Source: Bacteroidota bacterium (GTDB lineage Bacteria; Bacteroidota; Bacteroidia; Chitinophagales; BACL12). From it: a stretch of 64,000 nucleotides of DNA. The stretch lies in assembly GCA_016706255.1 (NCBI GenBank), contig JADJJZ010000029.1, positions 372,001 through 436,000 of the forward strand. Reading direction: 5' to 3'. The position numbers and the translations under genes are program-made. Positions 53,300-62,276 of the stretch are shown piece by piece. How positions within the stretch are numbered: position 1 is the first letter of the stretch; each line of letters starts with the position of its first letter. The notes beneath the pieces were generated by a model that searched no databases, was not told the origin of the DNA, and saw nothing but the letters and a program-made list of their open reading frames with translations.

Positions 53300-53815
53300 A
53301 TGGAACAAACACTCACCAGAATAGTAAGCGCAGAAAAAGTATATCAGAAAATAAAACGTATTGCTTTTGAAATTGCGGAGGATAATTATGATGAAACCGA
53401 AATTGTTTTGGCAGGCATCTGCAAAGCAACAGAAGGTTATGTATTTGCAGAATTATTATATCAGGAATTAAAAAAAATCACATCTGCACATATCCTCTTA
53501 ACCCATATTGAATTAGATAAAAAAGATCCCGGAAACAGTATGGTTGAATTAAATTTAACCGAAGAGGAAATAGATAATAAAACAATTATTTTGGTAGATG
53601 ACGTCGCGAATACCGGTCGCACCATTTTGTATGCCATGAAGCCTTTGCTCAGCTATTCACCAAAAAAAATACGGAATGCTGTGTTGGTAGAACGGAAACA
53701 TAAATTATTCCCTATAAGTCCCGATTACGTTGGCTTATCATTATCTACAACCATGCATGAGCATATTAAAGTGGTGTTAAGCGATAAAGATAATGTGGGT
53801 ATTTTTTTAATGTAG
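53300..53815 (+). CDS. PyrR-like phosphoribosyltransferase
   Basis: The 171-residue protein has a PRPP-binding motif IILVDDVANTGRTI near residue 95 and a hood region like PyrR/type I phosphoribosyltransferases (VFAELLYQELKKI). It may salvage uracil or regulate pyrimidine genes, but the base specificity cannot be read. It starts two bases after the protease stop, probably by chance of position. Confidence 0.82.
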   Translation: MEQTLTRIVSAEKVYQKIKRIAFEIAEDNYDETEIVLAGICKATEGYVFAELLYQELKKITSAHILLTHIELDKKDPGNSMVELNLTEEEIDNKTIILVDDVANTGRTILYAMKPLLSYSPKKIRNAVLVERKHKLFPISPDYVGLSLSTTMHEHIKVVLSDKDNVGIFLM

Positions 53816-53818
53816 TTA

Positions 53819-54325
53819 TCACTTTTTTACTTTCAGCAATTCAATAATATCCTTGGGTTTCCCTGATGCAGGATCTATTTTAATATCTGCCTGTAAATAA
53901 AAAGCTTCACGCTCAGAAAGTTTCTGAAAAATAAAATCACGTAATTGATTGTCATCAAAATTTGCTATCAATGGTCGTTTTTCTTTACGCGTGCGCAAAC
54001 GCCCAAATAAATTTTCTGGAGAAAGATTTAAGTAAACCGTTTTACCACGATTGCGCATCCATTCCATATTGTCATAATAACAGGGTGTTCCTCCCCCACA
54101 ACTGATTACTGCATTTTTTTCCAGCACAGTGGAATGTAAAACATCAGCTTCCAGCTTTCGGAAATAATCTTCACCCTTTATTTTAAATACTTCTGCAACA
54201 GTACCACCTTCAATCGATTCAATACGTTTATCCAAATCGATAAAATTGTAATCGAGTTTTTCTGCGAGTTTTTTTCCCCAGGTGGACTTCCCACATCCCA
54301 TAAAACCAATTAAATAAATGCGCAT
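53819..54325 (-). CDS. aroK: Shikimate kinase
   Basis: The 168-residue kinase has Walker A GFMGCGKS (7-14), FIDLDKRIE with the shikimate-binding Asp, an EDYFRKLEADVL segment, CGGGTP, and the lid RTRKEKRPLI. It phosphorylates shikimate at the 3-OH in aromatic amino acid synthesis. The ATG at 54325 gives the family N-terminus; an upstream in-frame ATG lies within the permease gene. Confidence 0.95.
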   Translation of the reverse strand: MRIYLIGFMGCGKSTWGKKLAEKLDYNFIDLDKRIESIEGGTVAEVFKIKGEDYFRKLEADVLHSTVLEKNAVISCGGGTPCYYDNMEWMRNRGKTVYLNLSPENLFGRLRTRKEKRPLIANFDDNQLRDFIFQKLSEREAFYLQADIKIDPASGKPKDIIELLKVKK

Positions 54326-54326
54326 A

Positions 54327-55403
54327 TTATGAAATTCGGATTCGTGGATCAATTACAGAATATAAAATATCTACTAAGATACTGATTACAACAAAAATAA
54401 CTGCCGTATACAAAATAGCACCCATTGCAACCGGATAATCAAACATTTTTAGTGCATTCACCGTTTCATAACCAATGCCGTTATAGTTGAAAATGGCTTC
54501 GATAAAAAATGCACCGGTAAGCAAACTGGCCAACCAACCCGATACCGATGTTACAACAGGATTTAATGCATTTTTTAACGCGTGTTTAAATAAAATAACT
54601 CTTTCGCTTAATCCTTTTGCCCTTGCTGTTCGGATATAATCGTTGTGCATTACTTCAATCATGGCACTGCGCGTTAGTTGTGTAATAACTGCAATTGGTC
54701 GAATACCTAATGCTATAGCCGGTAAAATTAAATTGCGCAACTCCAAGTATTTTTCACCGGTGTAACCATCAGTTACATACAAATCGCCGGTCATATTAAA
54801 TCCGGTTACCGAAGCAAGCAAATATGCAAATACTAACTGCAAAATAATTCCGACAAAAAAGGAAGGAAACGATATACCTAAAACTGAACCTGCAGTGCAA
54901 GCACGGTCGAGCATTGAATTTGGTTTAATTGCTGCCGTAACACCTAATCCAATGCCAACAATTGTTGCAAAAAGCATGGCGGTTAATGCCAAAATTAATG
55001 TGTTGGGAATACGTTCTGATAATATGGCACTTACACTGCGTTTACTTACATAGGAGCGACTTAAATACGGTGTTTTTAAAACCAACGCATGGTTGCCTAG
55101 ATTAACAAGTCGGAAATAATTATATTTTTCTGCACTCAAAAAATACCGTGAAGTAGAATCCATTCTGTTGTGCACACTAATCGGAGAAATATCATTTAAA
55201 TACAGACCAAGCTGCTGACCAACACTTAAATCTAAACCTAATTCCCGTTTAATATTTTCAATGGTTTCTTTATCTGCTTTATCGCCGGCAATCTGTCGCT
55301 CCGGATTAATTCGCGTAAGCTGAAAAAGAAAAAACACTACGATTACAACGCCGAGTAAAACGAAGAAGCCGTAAACCAGACGTTGTAAAATGTATTTTAG
55401 CAA
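54327..55403 (-). CDS. OppB/DppB-type ABC transporter permease
   Basis: The 358-residue permease has an N-terminal membrane helix (YILQRLVYGFFVLLGVVIVV), a periplasmic segment, and a BPD_transp_1 domain with the EAA loop DYIRTARAKGLSERVILFKHA and a C-terminal DPRIRI. It belongs to dipeptide/oligopeptide permeases. Unusually, no second permease, ATPase or binding protein is nearby. It ends one base before aroK. Confidence 0.87.
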   Translation of the reverse strand: MLKYILQRLVYGFFVLLGVVIVVFFLFQLTRINPERQIAGDKADKETIENIKRELGLDLSVGQQLGLYLNDISPISVHNRMDSTSRYFLSAEKYNYFRLVNLGNHALVLKTPYLSRSYVSKRSVSAILSERIPNTLILALTAMLFATIVGIGLGVTAAIKPNSMLDRACTAGSVLGISFPSFFVGIILQLVFAYLLASVTGFNMTGDLYVTDGYTGEKYLELRNLILPAIALGIRPIAVITQLTRSAMIEVMHNDYIRTARAKGLSERVILFKHALKNALNPVVTSVSGWLASLLTGAFFIEAIFNYNGIGYETVNALKMFDYPVAMGAILYTAVIFVVISILVDILYSVIDPRIRIS

Positions 55404-55412
55404 AGCAGCAGT

Positions 55413-57092
55413 TTAATTATTTAAAAATGATGCATCAGCAGGCAAGGCAGTATCCTGAAATTTATTTGCAACCACACCTTGTTTAATTTGAATTACACCG
55501 GTATTTGTCTCCATCATTTTATATAAAACATCTTTGTCGCTGATATAATAATTAAACGATAAACCCGAAGCTTTTTTCATTAATGCCAACACCTGGAATG
55601 AACCACTGCTCACCACAAAAAAGTCGCCACCTGCTGAGTCAATTGCTTTCATAACCGGTAATATCGCTTTCCATTTTTCAGCAGTCAGTTTATCTGATGA
55701 TAATTCATTTAAAATAATCATAACGCTATTGGTGGTATCATTAATTACAACAGTTGTTACATCATTTGAAAGACTATCCTGTAAAAAGAACTCATTGTAT
55801 GGTTCAGCACTTGCAGCTAATTTTTCAGCCACCGGAACGCCAACTGCAAACATTTCGTTGGTAATTGGTTTTAATATTGTTGGCTTGCGGTCTGCGAAAT
55901 ATGCTTTTTTTATTGTTTCATAATCAGGTAAATCGCGCCAGGCCCATTTTGCTAAAATGGTTCCTTCTTTTAATAATACCACATTCGGGTTCGTGCGCGC
56001 AATGGTCAGACAAACTTTGTAATCGCCGGTATAAAATGGAAACGCTGTCTGATTATTATGTCTGAATTTTTCAATTTCATCTCGCCCCTCACCTACTAAA
56101 GCAAATGTAAACACACCTTCTTTTTCGGCAGCCTGTTGCATGGCATTAATTTTTTCCCATCCTGTTTTATTCGAATGATCAAAATTTGCTGAAACAACCA
56201 TCAAGGTATAATCTGTATTGCTGAGTAATTGATCCGTAATAAATTCTCCTGTTTCATTTGAAACTGCAAAATCCGAAATTTTAGCTCTGTCGCCTTTTAC
56301 TTTTACCTTAGTAAATGAAGTATCTAAATTCCAGTTTTCTTTATCTGCAGAATATTTGGTGAGCTCCGCCAATTTATTTTTGTCCTCTAAATCAGTATTT
56401 AAAAAAGCAAGCTTCACTTTTTCGCCCGTTTTTTTGTTCGAATAAGTATAATTTAATTCCACAATATCCTTTTTCGGATTTGGTGGTAATTGCATATTTG
56501 TTGTGATATTATCACCAACAGCATAAGGACGCCAATCAAGAAACACATCGTGTTTGAGCACATGCATATTTACCCAAACTGCAAAACCGGTAACCAAAGT
56601 TGCTATAATTACACTTGCACCCTGCGGTAAAAACGGTTTTATATTTTTGCGTAAAACAAAAATGATGACAATAAGCACCAACAATACCAAATCTTTATAA
56701 AATGATTGAATCGGTGTAAGCGGAATAAAATCGCCAAAACAACCACAATCAGTAACAGAACCGGTAACTGCAGAATAACCGGTAAGCCAGGTGAAAAATA
56801 ATATTAATAATAAAAGTAACCATGTAGTGAGGTTTTTCCAGATACCGAGAATTAATAAAATACCCAGCGCAACTTCCAGCGAAGTTAAAAACGCTGCCTG
56901 CTGATTTACCGATTCAATTAACCAATCTGCTTTAAATAAAAATGAAGTCCAGCCCCAGCGCTCAGCAAATACATCGTAATATTCTTCAAGTTTAATACCA
57001 AATCCAACCGGATCATTTGCTTTCACCAATCCTGAAAAAATAAATAATGCGCCGGTAAATAATCGGCAAAACCATAAAATGCTATTTTTCAT
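55413..57092 (-). CDS. BT_3928-family protein: DoxX/MauE-like membrane domain plus thioredoxin-like region
   Basis: The 559-residue protein begins with four membrane helices (ILWFCRLFTGALFIFSGLVKANDP) of the DoxX/MauE type containing a VTDCGCFGDF cysteine pair, and then a periplasmic region of about 370 residues with two thioredoxin-like parts (YTLMVVSANFDH and later FFVVSSGSFQVL). Known family members are near 360 residues, so this one carries an extra C-terminal domain. A redox role in thiol handling is likely but unproven. It overlaps the DUF1599 gene by 11 bases. Confidence 0.75.
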   Translation of the reverse strand: MKNSILWFCRLFTGALFIFSGLVKANDPVGFGIKLEEYYDVFAERWGWTSFLFKADWLIESVNQQAAFLTSLEVALGILLILGIWKNLTTWLLLLLILFFTWLTGYSAVTGSVTDCGCFGDFIPLTPIQSFYKDLVLLVLIVIIFVLRKNIKPFLPQGASVIIATLVTGFAVWVNMHVLKHDVFLDWRPYAVGDNITTNMQLPPNPKKDIVELNYTYSNKKTGEKVKLAFLNTDLEDKNKLAELTKYSADKENWNLDTSFTKVKVKGDRAKISDFAVSNETGEFITDQLLSNTDYTLMVVSANFDHSNKTGWEKINAMQQAAEKEGVFTFALVGEGRDEIEKFRHNNQTAFPFYTGDYKVCLTIARTNPNVVLLKEGTILAKWAWRDLPDYETIKKAYFADRKPTILKPITNEMFAVGVPVAEKLAASAEPYNEFFLQDSLSNDVTTVVINDTTNSVMIILNELSSDKLTAEKWKAILPVMKAIDSAGGDFFVVSSGSFQVLALMKKASGLSFNYYISDKDVLYKMMETNTGVIQIKQGVVANKFQDTALPADASFLNN

Positions 57093-57627
57093 TTTCTCTT
57101 AATTTAATTAAGGCAAAAACTGAATAATTTATCATGTCCATATAATGCGATGCAACACCTTCAGAAATCAGTGTTTTCCCATCGTTTTCTTCAATTTGTT
57201 TAACGCGCAATAATTTCATCAAAATTAAATCCGTAAATGAACTTACACGCATATCGCGCCAGGCTTCACCGTAATCGTGATTTTTATCAAGCATTAATTT
57301 CTTTACACCATCAATTTTAGTGTTGTACAATTTTAATGCCAGGTCCTCATCCAAGTTGAGCGGATCAGATTCCTGCATATCAATTTGTATCAGTGCAATT
57401 ACAGCATAATTAATTATACCTCTAAACTCATCTTCCACACCTTCATTCACCTTGCTGGAACCATTTTGTTCAATGGTGCGAATGCGTTGCGCTTTGATAA
57501 AAATTTGGTCTGTAAGCGACTCCAGACGAAGAATTCGCCATGAAGTGCCGTAGTCCTTCACCTTTTTAATAAATATGTTCCGGCAGCCGGCAACTGCCTC
57601 ATCGTATTGTATATTCGTTTTCGACAC
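57082..57627 (-). CDS. DUF1599 duplicated-domain protein
   Basis: The 181-residue protein consists of two copies of one motif: KDYGTSWRILRLESLTDQIFI and HDYGEAWRDMRVSSFTDLILM, each with RI/VxxIE after it. This is DUF1599 (nucleotide modification-associated domain 1). It is soluble with an unknown role. The neighbouring order with BT_3928 and folP is common in Bacteroidota. Confidence 0.85.
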   Translation of the reverse strand: MSKTNIQYDEAVAGCRNIFIKKVKDYGTSWRILRLESLTDQIFIKAQRIRTIEQNGSSKVNEGVEDEFRGIINYAVIALIQIDMQESDPLNLDEDLALKLYNTKIDGVKKLMLDKNHDYGEAWRDMRVSSFTDLILMKLLRVKQIEENDGKTLISEGVASHYMDMINYSVFALIKLRENEK

Positions 57628-57657
57628 TTTTGTTTGTATTAATTTCGTGTTTTAATC

Positions 57658-58518
57658 ATGGACAAAACTACTTATTTCTACCCGAACAAAACCCTGAGAA
57701 CCGGTAATGGTTTACTTGATTTATCCACACCGGCAATTATGGGCATTTTAAATGTTACTCCGGATTCGTTTTTTGATGGTGGTAAGTTTTTGGGGGAAGA
57801 AAGTGCTTTACGTCAGGCAGAACATTTAATCCTCCAAGGGGCAGATATCGTAGACATTGGCGGTATGAGCACCAGGCCCGGCGCTGTAGGGATTGGTGCA
57901 GAGGAAGAAATGCAAAGAGTACTACCGGTTGTTACTGCTATTCATACACAATTTCCTGATGTCCACATCAGCATCGATACCGTTTACGCAACTACCGCCA
58001 AAGCTGCCATCGAAGCAGGTGCAGGCATTATCAACGATATTTCAGCAGGTAAAATGGATTCGGAAATAATTGACGTGGCAAAAGCATATAAAGTGCCTTA
58101 TATCCTCATGCATATGCAAGGCCAACCCGACAATATGCAGGTTGATCCAGTTTACGCGGATGTTGTAAAACAAGTATTCGACTTTTTACTGCAGCAGACC
58201 ATTGAATTAGATAAATCCGGTTTGCAAGATATCATTATCGACCCCGGATTCGGCTTCGGAAAAACCCTGGAACAAAATTATGCCCTGGCAGCAAAGCTCG
58301 AACAGTTTAAACTGATTGGGAAACCTGTTTTGGTGGGCATTTCCCGTAAAAGTATGATTTGCAAACTGCTGAAAGTGAACCCGGATATGGCTTTGAACGG
58401 AAGTACAGCGCTCCATTCCATCTTACTGTTAAAAGGAGCCGACATTCTACGTGTACACGACGTAAAAGAAGCCGTTGAGCTGAGAAAGATTGTACAAGCG
58501 CTTAAAAACGCGGTATAA
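57658..58518 (+). CDS. folP: Dihydropteroate synthase
   Basis: The 286-residue TIM-barrel enzyme has IMGILNVTPDSFFDGGKF, DIGGMSTRPGA, DPGFGFGKT and VGISRKS, all of the pterin and pABA-binding motifs. It condenses pABA with the pterin pyrophosphate in folate synthesis and is the sulfonamide target. It is divergent from DUF1599. In many Bacteroidota folP is followed directly by cdaA, but here four genes intervene. Confidence 0.96.
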   Translation: MDKTTYFYPNKTLRTGNGLLDLSTPAIMGILNVTPDSFFDGGKFLGEESALRQAEHLILQGADIVDIGGMSTRPGAVGIGAEEEMQRVLPVVTAIHTQFPDVHISIDTVYATTAKAAIEAGAGIINDISAGKMDSEIIDVAKAYKVPYILMHMQGQPDNMQVDPVYADVVKQVFDFLLQQTIELDKSGLQDIIIDPGFGFGKTLEQNYALAAKLEQFKLIGKPVLVGISRKSMICKLLKVNPDMALNGSTALHSILLLKGADILRVHDVKEAVELRKIVQALKNAV

Positions 58519-58784
58519 ATCTGCTTAATCCGGACTAAAATCCTTTATCTGTAAGCCTTTCAGCTCCTGAATTCTATGCTCACTATTGCAGCAAAATTTT
58601 GAGCTTTTGCACACCTTTTTGAGCCGGACAACAGAACCAAAACGCTCTTCATTTCCTCCCTAAAATGCGCTCCCAACAAGGCTTTTAGCTTCTTGGAAAT
58701 ATTCTTTCCAGTAGTCACCGGAAAACATGCCGGACAATTTTCTTAATCTACCTCATAACACATTGATATCCAATCCATTACAAC
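58519..58784. other. Gene-free spacer before the repeats
   Basis: I see no gene, clear promoter or hairpin with a T run in this stretch. It leads into the 12-base repeat array. Confidence 0.5.
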
Positions 58785-58995
58785 CGGAATACCTATCGGA
58801 ATAACCATCGGAATTACTACCGGAGTTATTATCGGAATTAGCTTCGGAATTACAATCGGATAAATAGCCGGAATATCTATCGGAAATAGCAGCGAATATA
58901 CCATCGGAAAAAGAAATCCACATTTGCTCCAAAACGGTTGATAACATTGATTTTGCCGCTATTTTACTATTCGGAATTACCAGCGGAAACATATC
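58785..58995. repeat. Degenerate 12-bp tandem repeat, consensus CGGAATTACNAT
   Basis: CGGA-type units start at exactly 12-base steps from 58785 to 58905 (ten full units plus CGGAAA), such as CGGAATACCTAT, CGGAATAACCAT and CGGAATTACTAC. Two more units, 12 bases apart, occur at 58972 and 58984 within the promoter region of the Fic-like gene. On the minus strand the frame would read a four-residue Ser-Asp-rich repeat, but no supported gene lies there. Confidence 0.8.
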
Positions 58996-59003
58996 TTTGC
59001 CGC

Positions 59004-60251
59004 ATGTCAAAACAAATGGATTTGTATATCGCCCCCGAAGCAATGGAGCCTTTTTTTCCGGATGATGCTGCGGGAACAATTGAAACCCTGGCAACAGAAT
59101 TACTCGAAAAAATTGCTGCCTTAAATGCCATTGGCAACCCGATTACACGTGATGCAATCAGACAATTTTTAGTGCCGGTGGAAGGATATTACAAAGGTGT
59201 TTTACACGATGAAAATTTGCTGCCGGAGGAAGTGCAGGATTTTTTTGATGGCAAATTATCGGCAGAAGCCCCTACCCGTTTAAGGCAATTAAAACTGGAA
59301 GCTGAACATCAGGTGCGCACAAATTTGCGGTTGATTTTAGACAATCCAGAAAATGACGACATACCTGCTTCAGCGGGATTTTTGAAAAAATTACATAAAG
59401 ATTATCTCAATACATTCAAAACAATTGGGGAACAACACGAACTGAAAACCGAAATAATTACAGAAAAAATTGCAGGCCATTATCGCGAAACGGATGTTGC
59501 GTTTGGACAAGGCATGTCGCCTTATTTTGGGAGTTTGCCGTTTTTTATGAGTGAGTTTGAAAATGCTTATGATCCCGGCGCCAAAGCAAATAAATCTAAA
59601 ATCCGCCGCATCGTAAACATTGCCGTGGCACATCAGCGGCTGCTTTGGATTCAACCTTTTGCTAGTGAGAACGATCGTATTGCGCGTTTGTATGCAGAAG
59701 CTTGTATTCACTTCGAAAATTTAAACAACGCAGGATTGTGGAGCTTAAGTCGCGGTTTGGCAAGGAACAAGTCTACCTTCATCGAAAAACTCCACAATGC
59801 CGGCTTAAAACGTATCAATGCAATGGATGGCAGAGGCAATTTATCCAACAAATACCTCATCGAATTTTGCATTTTTTATCTGAACACAGCCCTCGGTCAG
59901 GTTAAGTTTATGCTCCGAACCCTGGAAACAGAAAATATGGTGAAGCGCATCGGCAATTTTGTGGACCTGATGGTTTCAAGAGAAAAAATGCGGACTGAAG
60001 CAAAATATTTATTGACAGATGTTTTTCTGAAAGGCAAAATCAGTAAACCGGATGCCATGCGCATTACAGCAACCTCCGACAAAACATTGAAATTGATAAC
60101 GGATGATTTGATTGGGAAAAAGTTATTAATCGCTAAAAAAGAAGGTATATTAATGCAATATTATGTCAACTACCCGATGGTGGTGGCGCCTTTGTTATTC
60201 CCTGGATTATTTCCTGCAGATATGGAAATTGAGATGATGGACAAAATTTAG
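59004..60251 (+). CDS. Fic/DOC-like protein with degenerate active-site motif
   Basis: The 415-residue protein has a Fic-like core. The region 210-229, HQRLLWIQPFASENDRIARL, aligns with the Fic motif HPFxxGNGRxxR, but the catalytic His is Gln217 and both glycines and the acidic residue differ, leaving Asn223, Arg225 and Arg228. A C-terminal winged-helix-like region follows (GKISKPDAMRITATSDKTLKLI). Fic enzymes attach AMP or other groups to proteins; this one may be inactive or altered. A TATCTTTG box ends four bases before the ATG. Confidence 0.7.
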   Translation: MSKQMDLYIAPEAMEPFFPDDAAGTIETLATELLEKIAALNAIGNPITRDAIRQFLVPVEGYYKGVLHDENLLPEEVQDFFDGKLSAEAPTRLRQLKLEAEHQVRTNLRLILDNPENDDIPASAGFLKKLHKDYLNTFKTIGEQHELKTEIITEKIAGHYRETDVAFGQGMSPYFGSLPFFMSEFENAYDPGAKANKSKIRRIVNIAVAHQRLLWIQPFASENDRIARLYAEACIHFENLNNAGLWSLSRGLARNKSTFIEKLHNAGLKRINAMDGRGNLSNKYLIEFCIFYLNTALGQVKFMLRTLETENMVKRIGNFVDLMVSREKMRTEAKYLLTDVFLKGKISKPDAMRITATSDKTLKLITDDLIGKKLLIAKKEGILMQYYVNYPMVVAPLLFPGLFPADMEIEMMDKI

Positions 60252-60306
60252 TGCCCGGCATTTACACAATGAAACGAATTTGCAGTAGCTTTATAAAAAA
60301 AGAAAA

Positions 60307-60708
60307 ATGGAACCTGTTAACCCTTTAAATACCAATCCCACCAAAGCGGAATTGACCACAGTCTACAATTCGCTCAACCAGCACATGCTTACCTTTTATT
60401 CGAAAAGGGTATTGCGTTTAACTATTGAATTTACATGCTATTTTCTGTTCGGACTTGCCATATTTGTTGCGTTATTTAGAATTAATCTGGCAGTAAGCGG
60501 CAGTAGCTTAATAGATGGAGAAATTATTTTTTATAAAATAACTTCCTCTACAGCACAAAAAGTAGCCAATGTTATGAAAGTAATAACCATACTGGCCGGA
60601 TTACTCTTTTTAGTATTGGGTTTATATATTCGCAATGTGCGCCGTCATCACGAAAAGGTGCATCAGGCTGCCAACAAATTAAACGAATTGATAAAACGAA
60701 TGAACTGA
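60307..60708 (+). CDS. Small two-helix membrane protein
   Basis: The 133-residue protein has an N-terminal helical region, then two membrane helices (LTIEFTCYFLFGLAIFVALF and VITILAGLLFLVLGLYI) and a basic, helical tail. No family was recognised. It lies between the Fic-like and DUF1569 genes. Confidence 0.55.
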   Translation: MEPVNPLNTNPTKAELTTVYNSLNQHMLTFYSKRVLRLTIEFTCYFLFGLAIFVALFRINLAVSGSSLIDGEIIFYKITSSTAQKVANVMKVITILAGLLFLVLGLYIRNVRRHHEKVHQAANKLNELIKRMN

Positions 60709-60762
60709 TTTATTTCATGTCGGTTTTATTTGATTTGCTTACATTTGCGCAAAATCAAATTT

Positions 60763-61221
60763 ATGGCTTTACCCAATATTTTTACAAAAGAAGTTGCTGA
60801 TCAAATAGTTAATCGCATCAATCAATTAACCCCTGAAACCCAACCACAATGGGGAAAAATGCATGTTGCTCAAATGCTGGCACATTGCAATGTTACTTAT
60901 GAAATGGTATATACGGATAAACATCCAAAACCAAATTTTTTTACAGGGTTAGTGCTAAAAGCCTTTGTAAAAAATATTGTAACAAATGAAAAACCTTACA
61001 AACAAAACTCGCCAACTGCACCAGCATTTTTAATTAAAGATGAGCGTGTTTTTAATATTGAAAAAGAACGCCTGATTAATCATATCCAACAAACCCAACA
61101 ATTAGGTGCTGCAGAATTTGATGGAAAAATTTCCAATTCATTCGGAAAATTAAATGCTACTGAGTGGAATAATATGATGTATAAACATTTAAATCATCAC
61201 CTTTCGCAATTTGGCGTATAA
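60763..61221 (+). CDS. DUF1569 (DinB-like) protein, second copy
   Basis: The 152-residue protein is a paralogue of the one at 29049: WGKMHVAQMLAHCNVTYEM near the N-terminus and WNNMMYKHLNHHLSQFGV at the C-terminus. The ATG at 60763 gives the family start. A TACATTTG box at 60740-60747 precedes it. Function is unknown. Confidence 0.82.
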   Translation: MALPNIFTKEVADQIVNRINQLTPETQPQWGKMHVAQMLAHCNVTYEMVYTDKHPKPNFFTGLVLKAFVKNIVTNEKPYKQNSPTAPAFLIKDERVFNIEKERLINHIQQTQQLGAAEFDGKISNSFGKLNATEWNNMMYKHLNHHLSQFGV

Positions 61222-61247
61222 TTGCTGAATTACTCATTCGCAAATTA

Positions 61248-62135
61248 ATGAATATATCGAAACTCAATTTTGTGAAACAGTTATGCACGATGATTTGCAT
61301 GACTGTTTTCTTTTTACCGCTTCAGGCACAAAATGACAGTAGCTCGCATAAAATTAATTCGCTGAAAGATGATGCCTATCTGCATCCTGTTGATTGTGTT
61401 ACTCCTTATACTTTACAAAAAGGCGAATGGATTTATGGCCAATCGTGGCAAACACTGCCGTTTCCAAGTTGGGCATTTTATGGTTTAACAGACCATCTAA
61501 CCATGCAAATTGATTTATTGCCATGGCTGTATGGCTCATTTACAGAGTTGAAAAAACCAATTCCAAGTTTAAATTTCAGGTATCGTTTTAATGAACAGGA
61601 AAATAAAATTCCAACCATTGGCGTTGAAGCAATGTTCATTTATTTCTGGGATACCTTGCAACGGTTTGAAACACCAAACATAACTGTAACTGAAAGTGGA
61701 GCCTATTTTCATTTGAAACCGGCTATCAGTTATCAAATAAACGACGACTGGTTTTTAAACTTGTCGGTAGGGTTCGACTACATGAAAGGTTTAACCATGC
61801 TAAACAACGATACTTCAAATTATATTTATCAGGATTTTACCAACGCCTTCAATATTAATTATGCAGGTGGTATTGATTATCGCCCTTCAGATTGGATAAG
61901 TTATCACATTGCCTATCAGTATGGTGCAACATTAACCTATCTCGAAAATGTTCCAAGAAAAACCATGTTTACTTACGGTGCCCGGTTTGCACCGTTTTAT
62001 CAAAATCGATTTGGTATTTTACGCAATTTGCGCATCGAGCTCACTTCCATAAATGCCTACTTCGCAGATGTAGATGCCTGGCAAGCTACCGTATTTCCGA
62101 TATATCCTTATATTTATTGGCAGTGGAAGAAATAA
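61248..62135 (+). CDS. Outer-membrane protein, unknown
   Basis: The 295-residue protein has a signal peptide (ending LQAQ) and alternating beta strands (FYGLTDHLTMQIDLLPWL, WISYHIAYQYGATLT, ending IYPYIYWQWKK). It looks like a small outer-membrane barrel. No family was identified. It starts 26 bases after the DUF1569 stop. Confidence 0.6.
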   Translation: MNISKLNFVKQLCTMICMTVFFLPLQAQNDSSSHKINSLKDDAYLHPVDCVTPYTLQKGEWIYGQSWQTLPFPSWAFYGLTDHLTMQIDLLPWLYGSFTELKKPIPSLNFRYRFNEQENKIPTIGVEAMFIYFWDTLQRFETPNITVTESGAYFHLKPAISYQINDDWFLNLSVGFDYMKGLTMLNNDTSNYIYQDFTNAFNINYAGGIDYRPSDWISYHIAYQYGATLTYLENVPRKTMFTYGARFAPFYQNRFGILRNLRIELTSINAYFADVDAWQATVFPIYPYIYWQWKK

Positions 62136-62206
62136 TCATGTACATGAAAAACATAATCAGATCAGTAGTTATATTCATAACTTTTAGAACTAATTATTAA
62201 AATATT

Positions 62207-62270
62207 AATTTAAACTAACCAAAAATGTATCTGATATTCATTTTTGAATATCACCTGCTTAGTTTAAATT
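62207..62270 (+). promoter_or_regulatory. Nested inverted repeat in the cdaA leader
   Basis: Outer arms AATTTAAACTAA (62207-62218) and TTAGTTTAAATT (62259-62270) are perfect 12-base complements. Inside them TGATATTCA (62232-62240) and TGAATATCA (62245-62253) form a nine-pair hairpin with a TTTT loop. The right outer arm ends six bases before the cdaA start at 62277, so the structure could hide the start region or be a dyad operator. It lacks a T run after it and is not a terminator. Confidence 0.55.
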
Positions 62271-62276
62271 TACCCC

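Noticed and set aside
58753..59094. Minus-strand Ser/Asp/Asn-rich frame over the 12-base repeats
   Set aside because: It is a by-product of the repeat and overlaps the promoter and start of the Fic-like gene.
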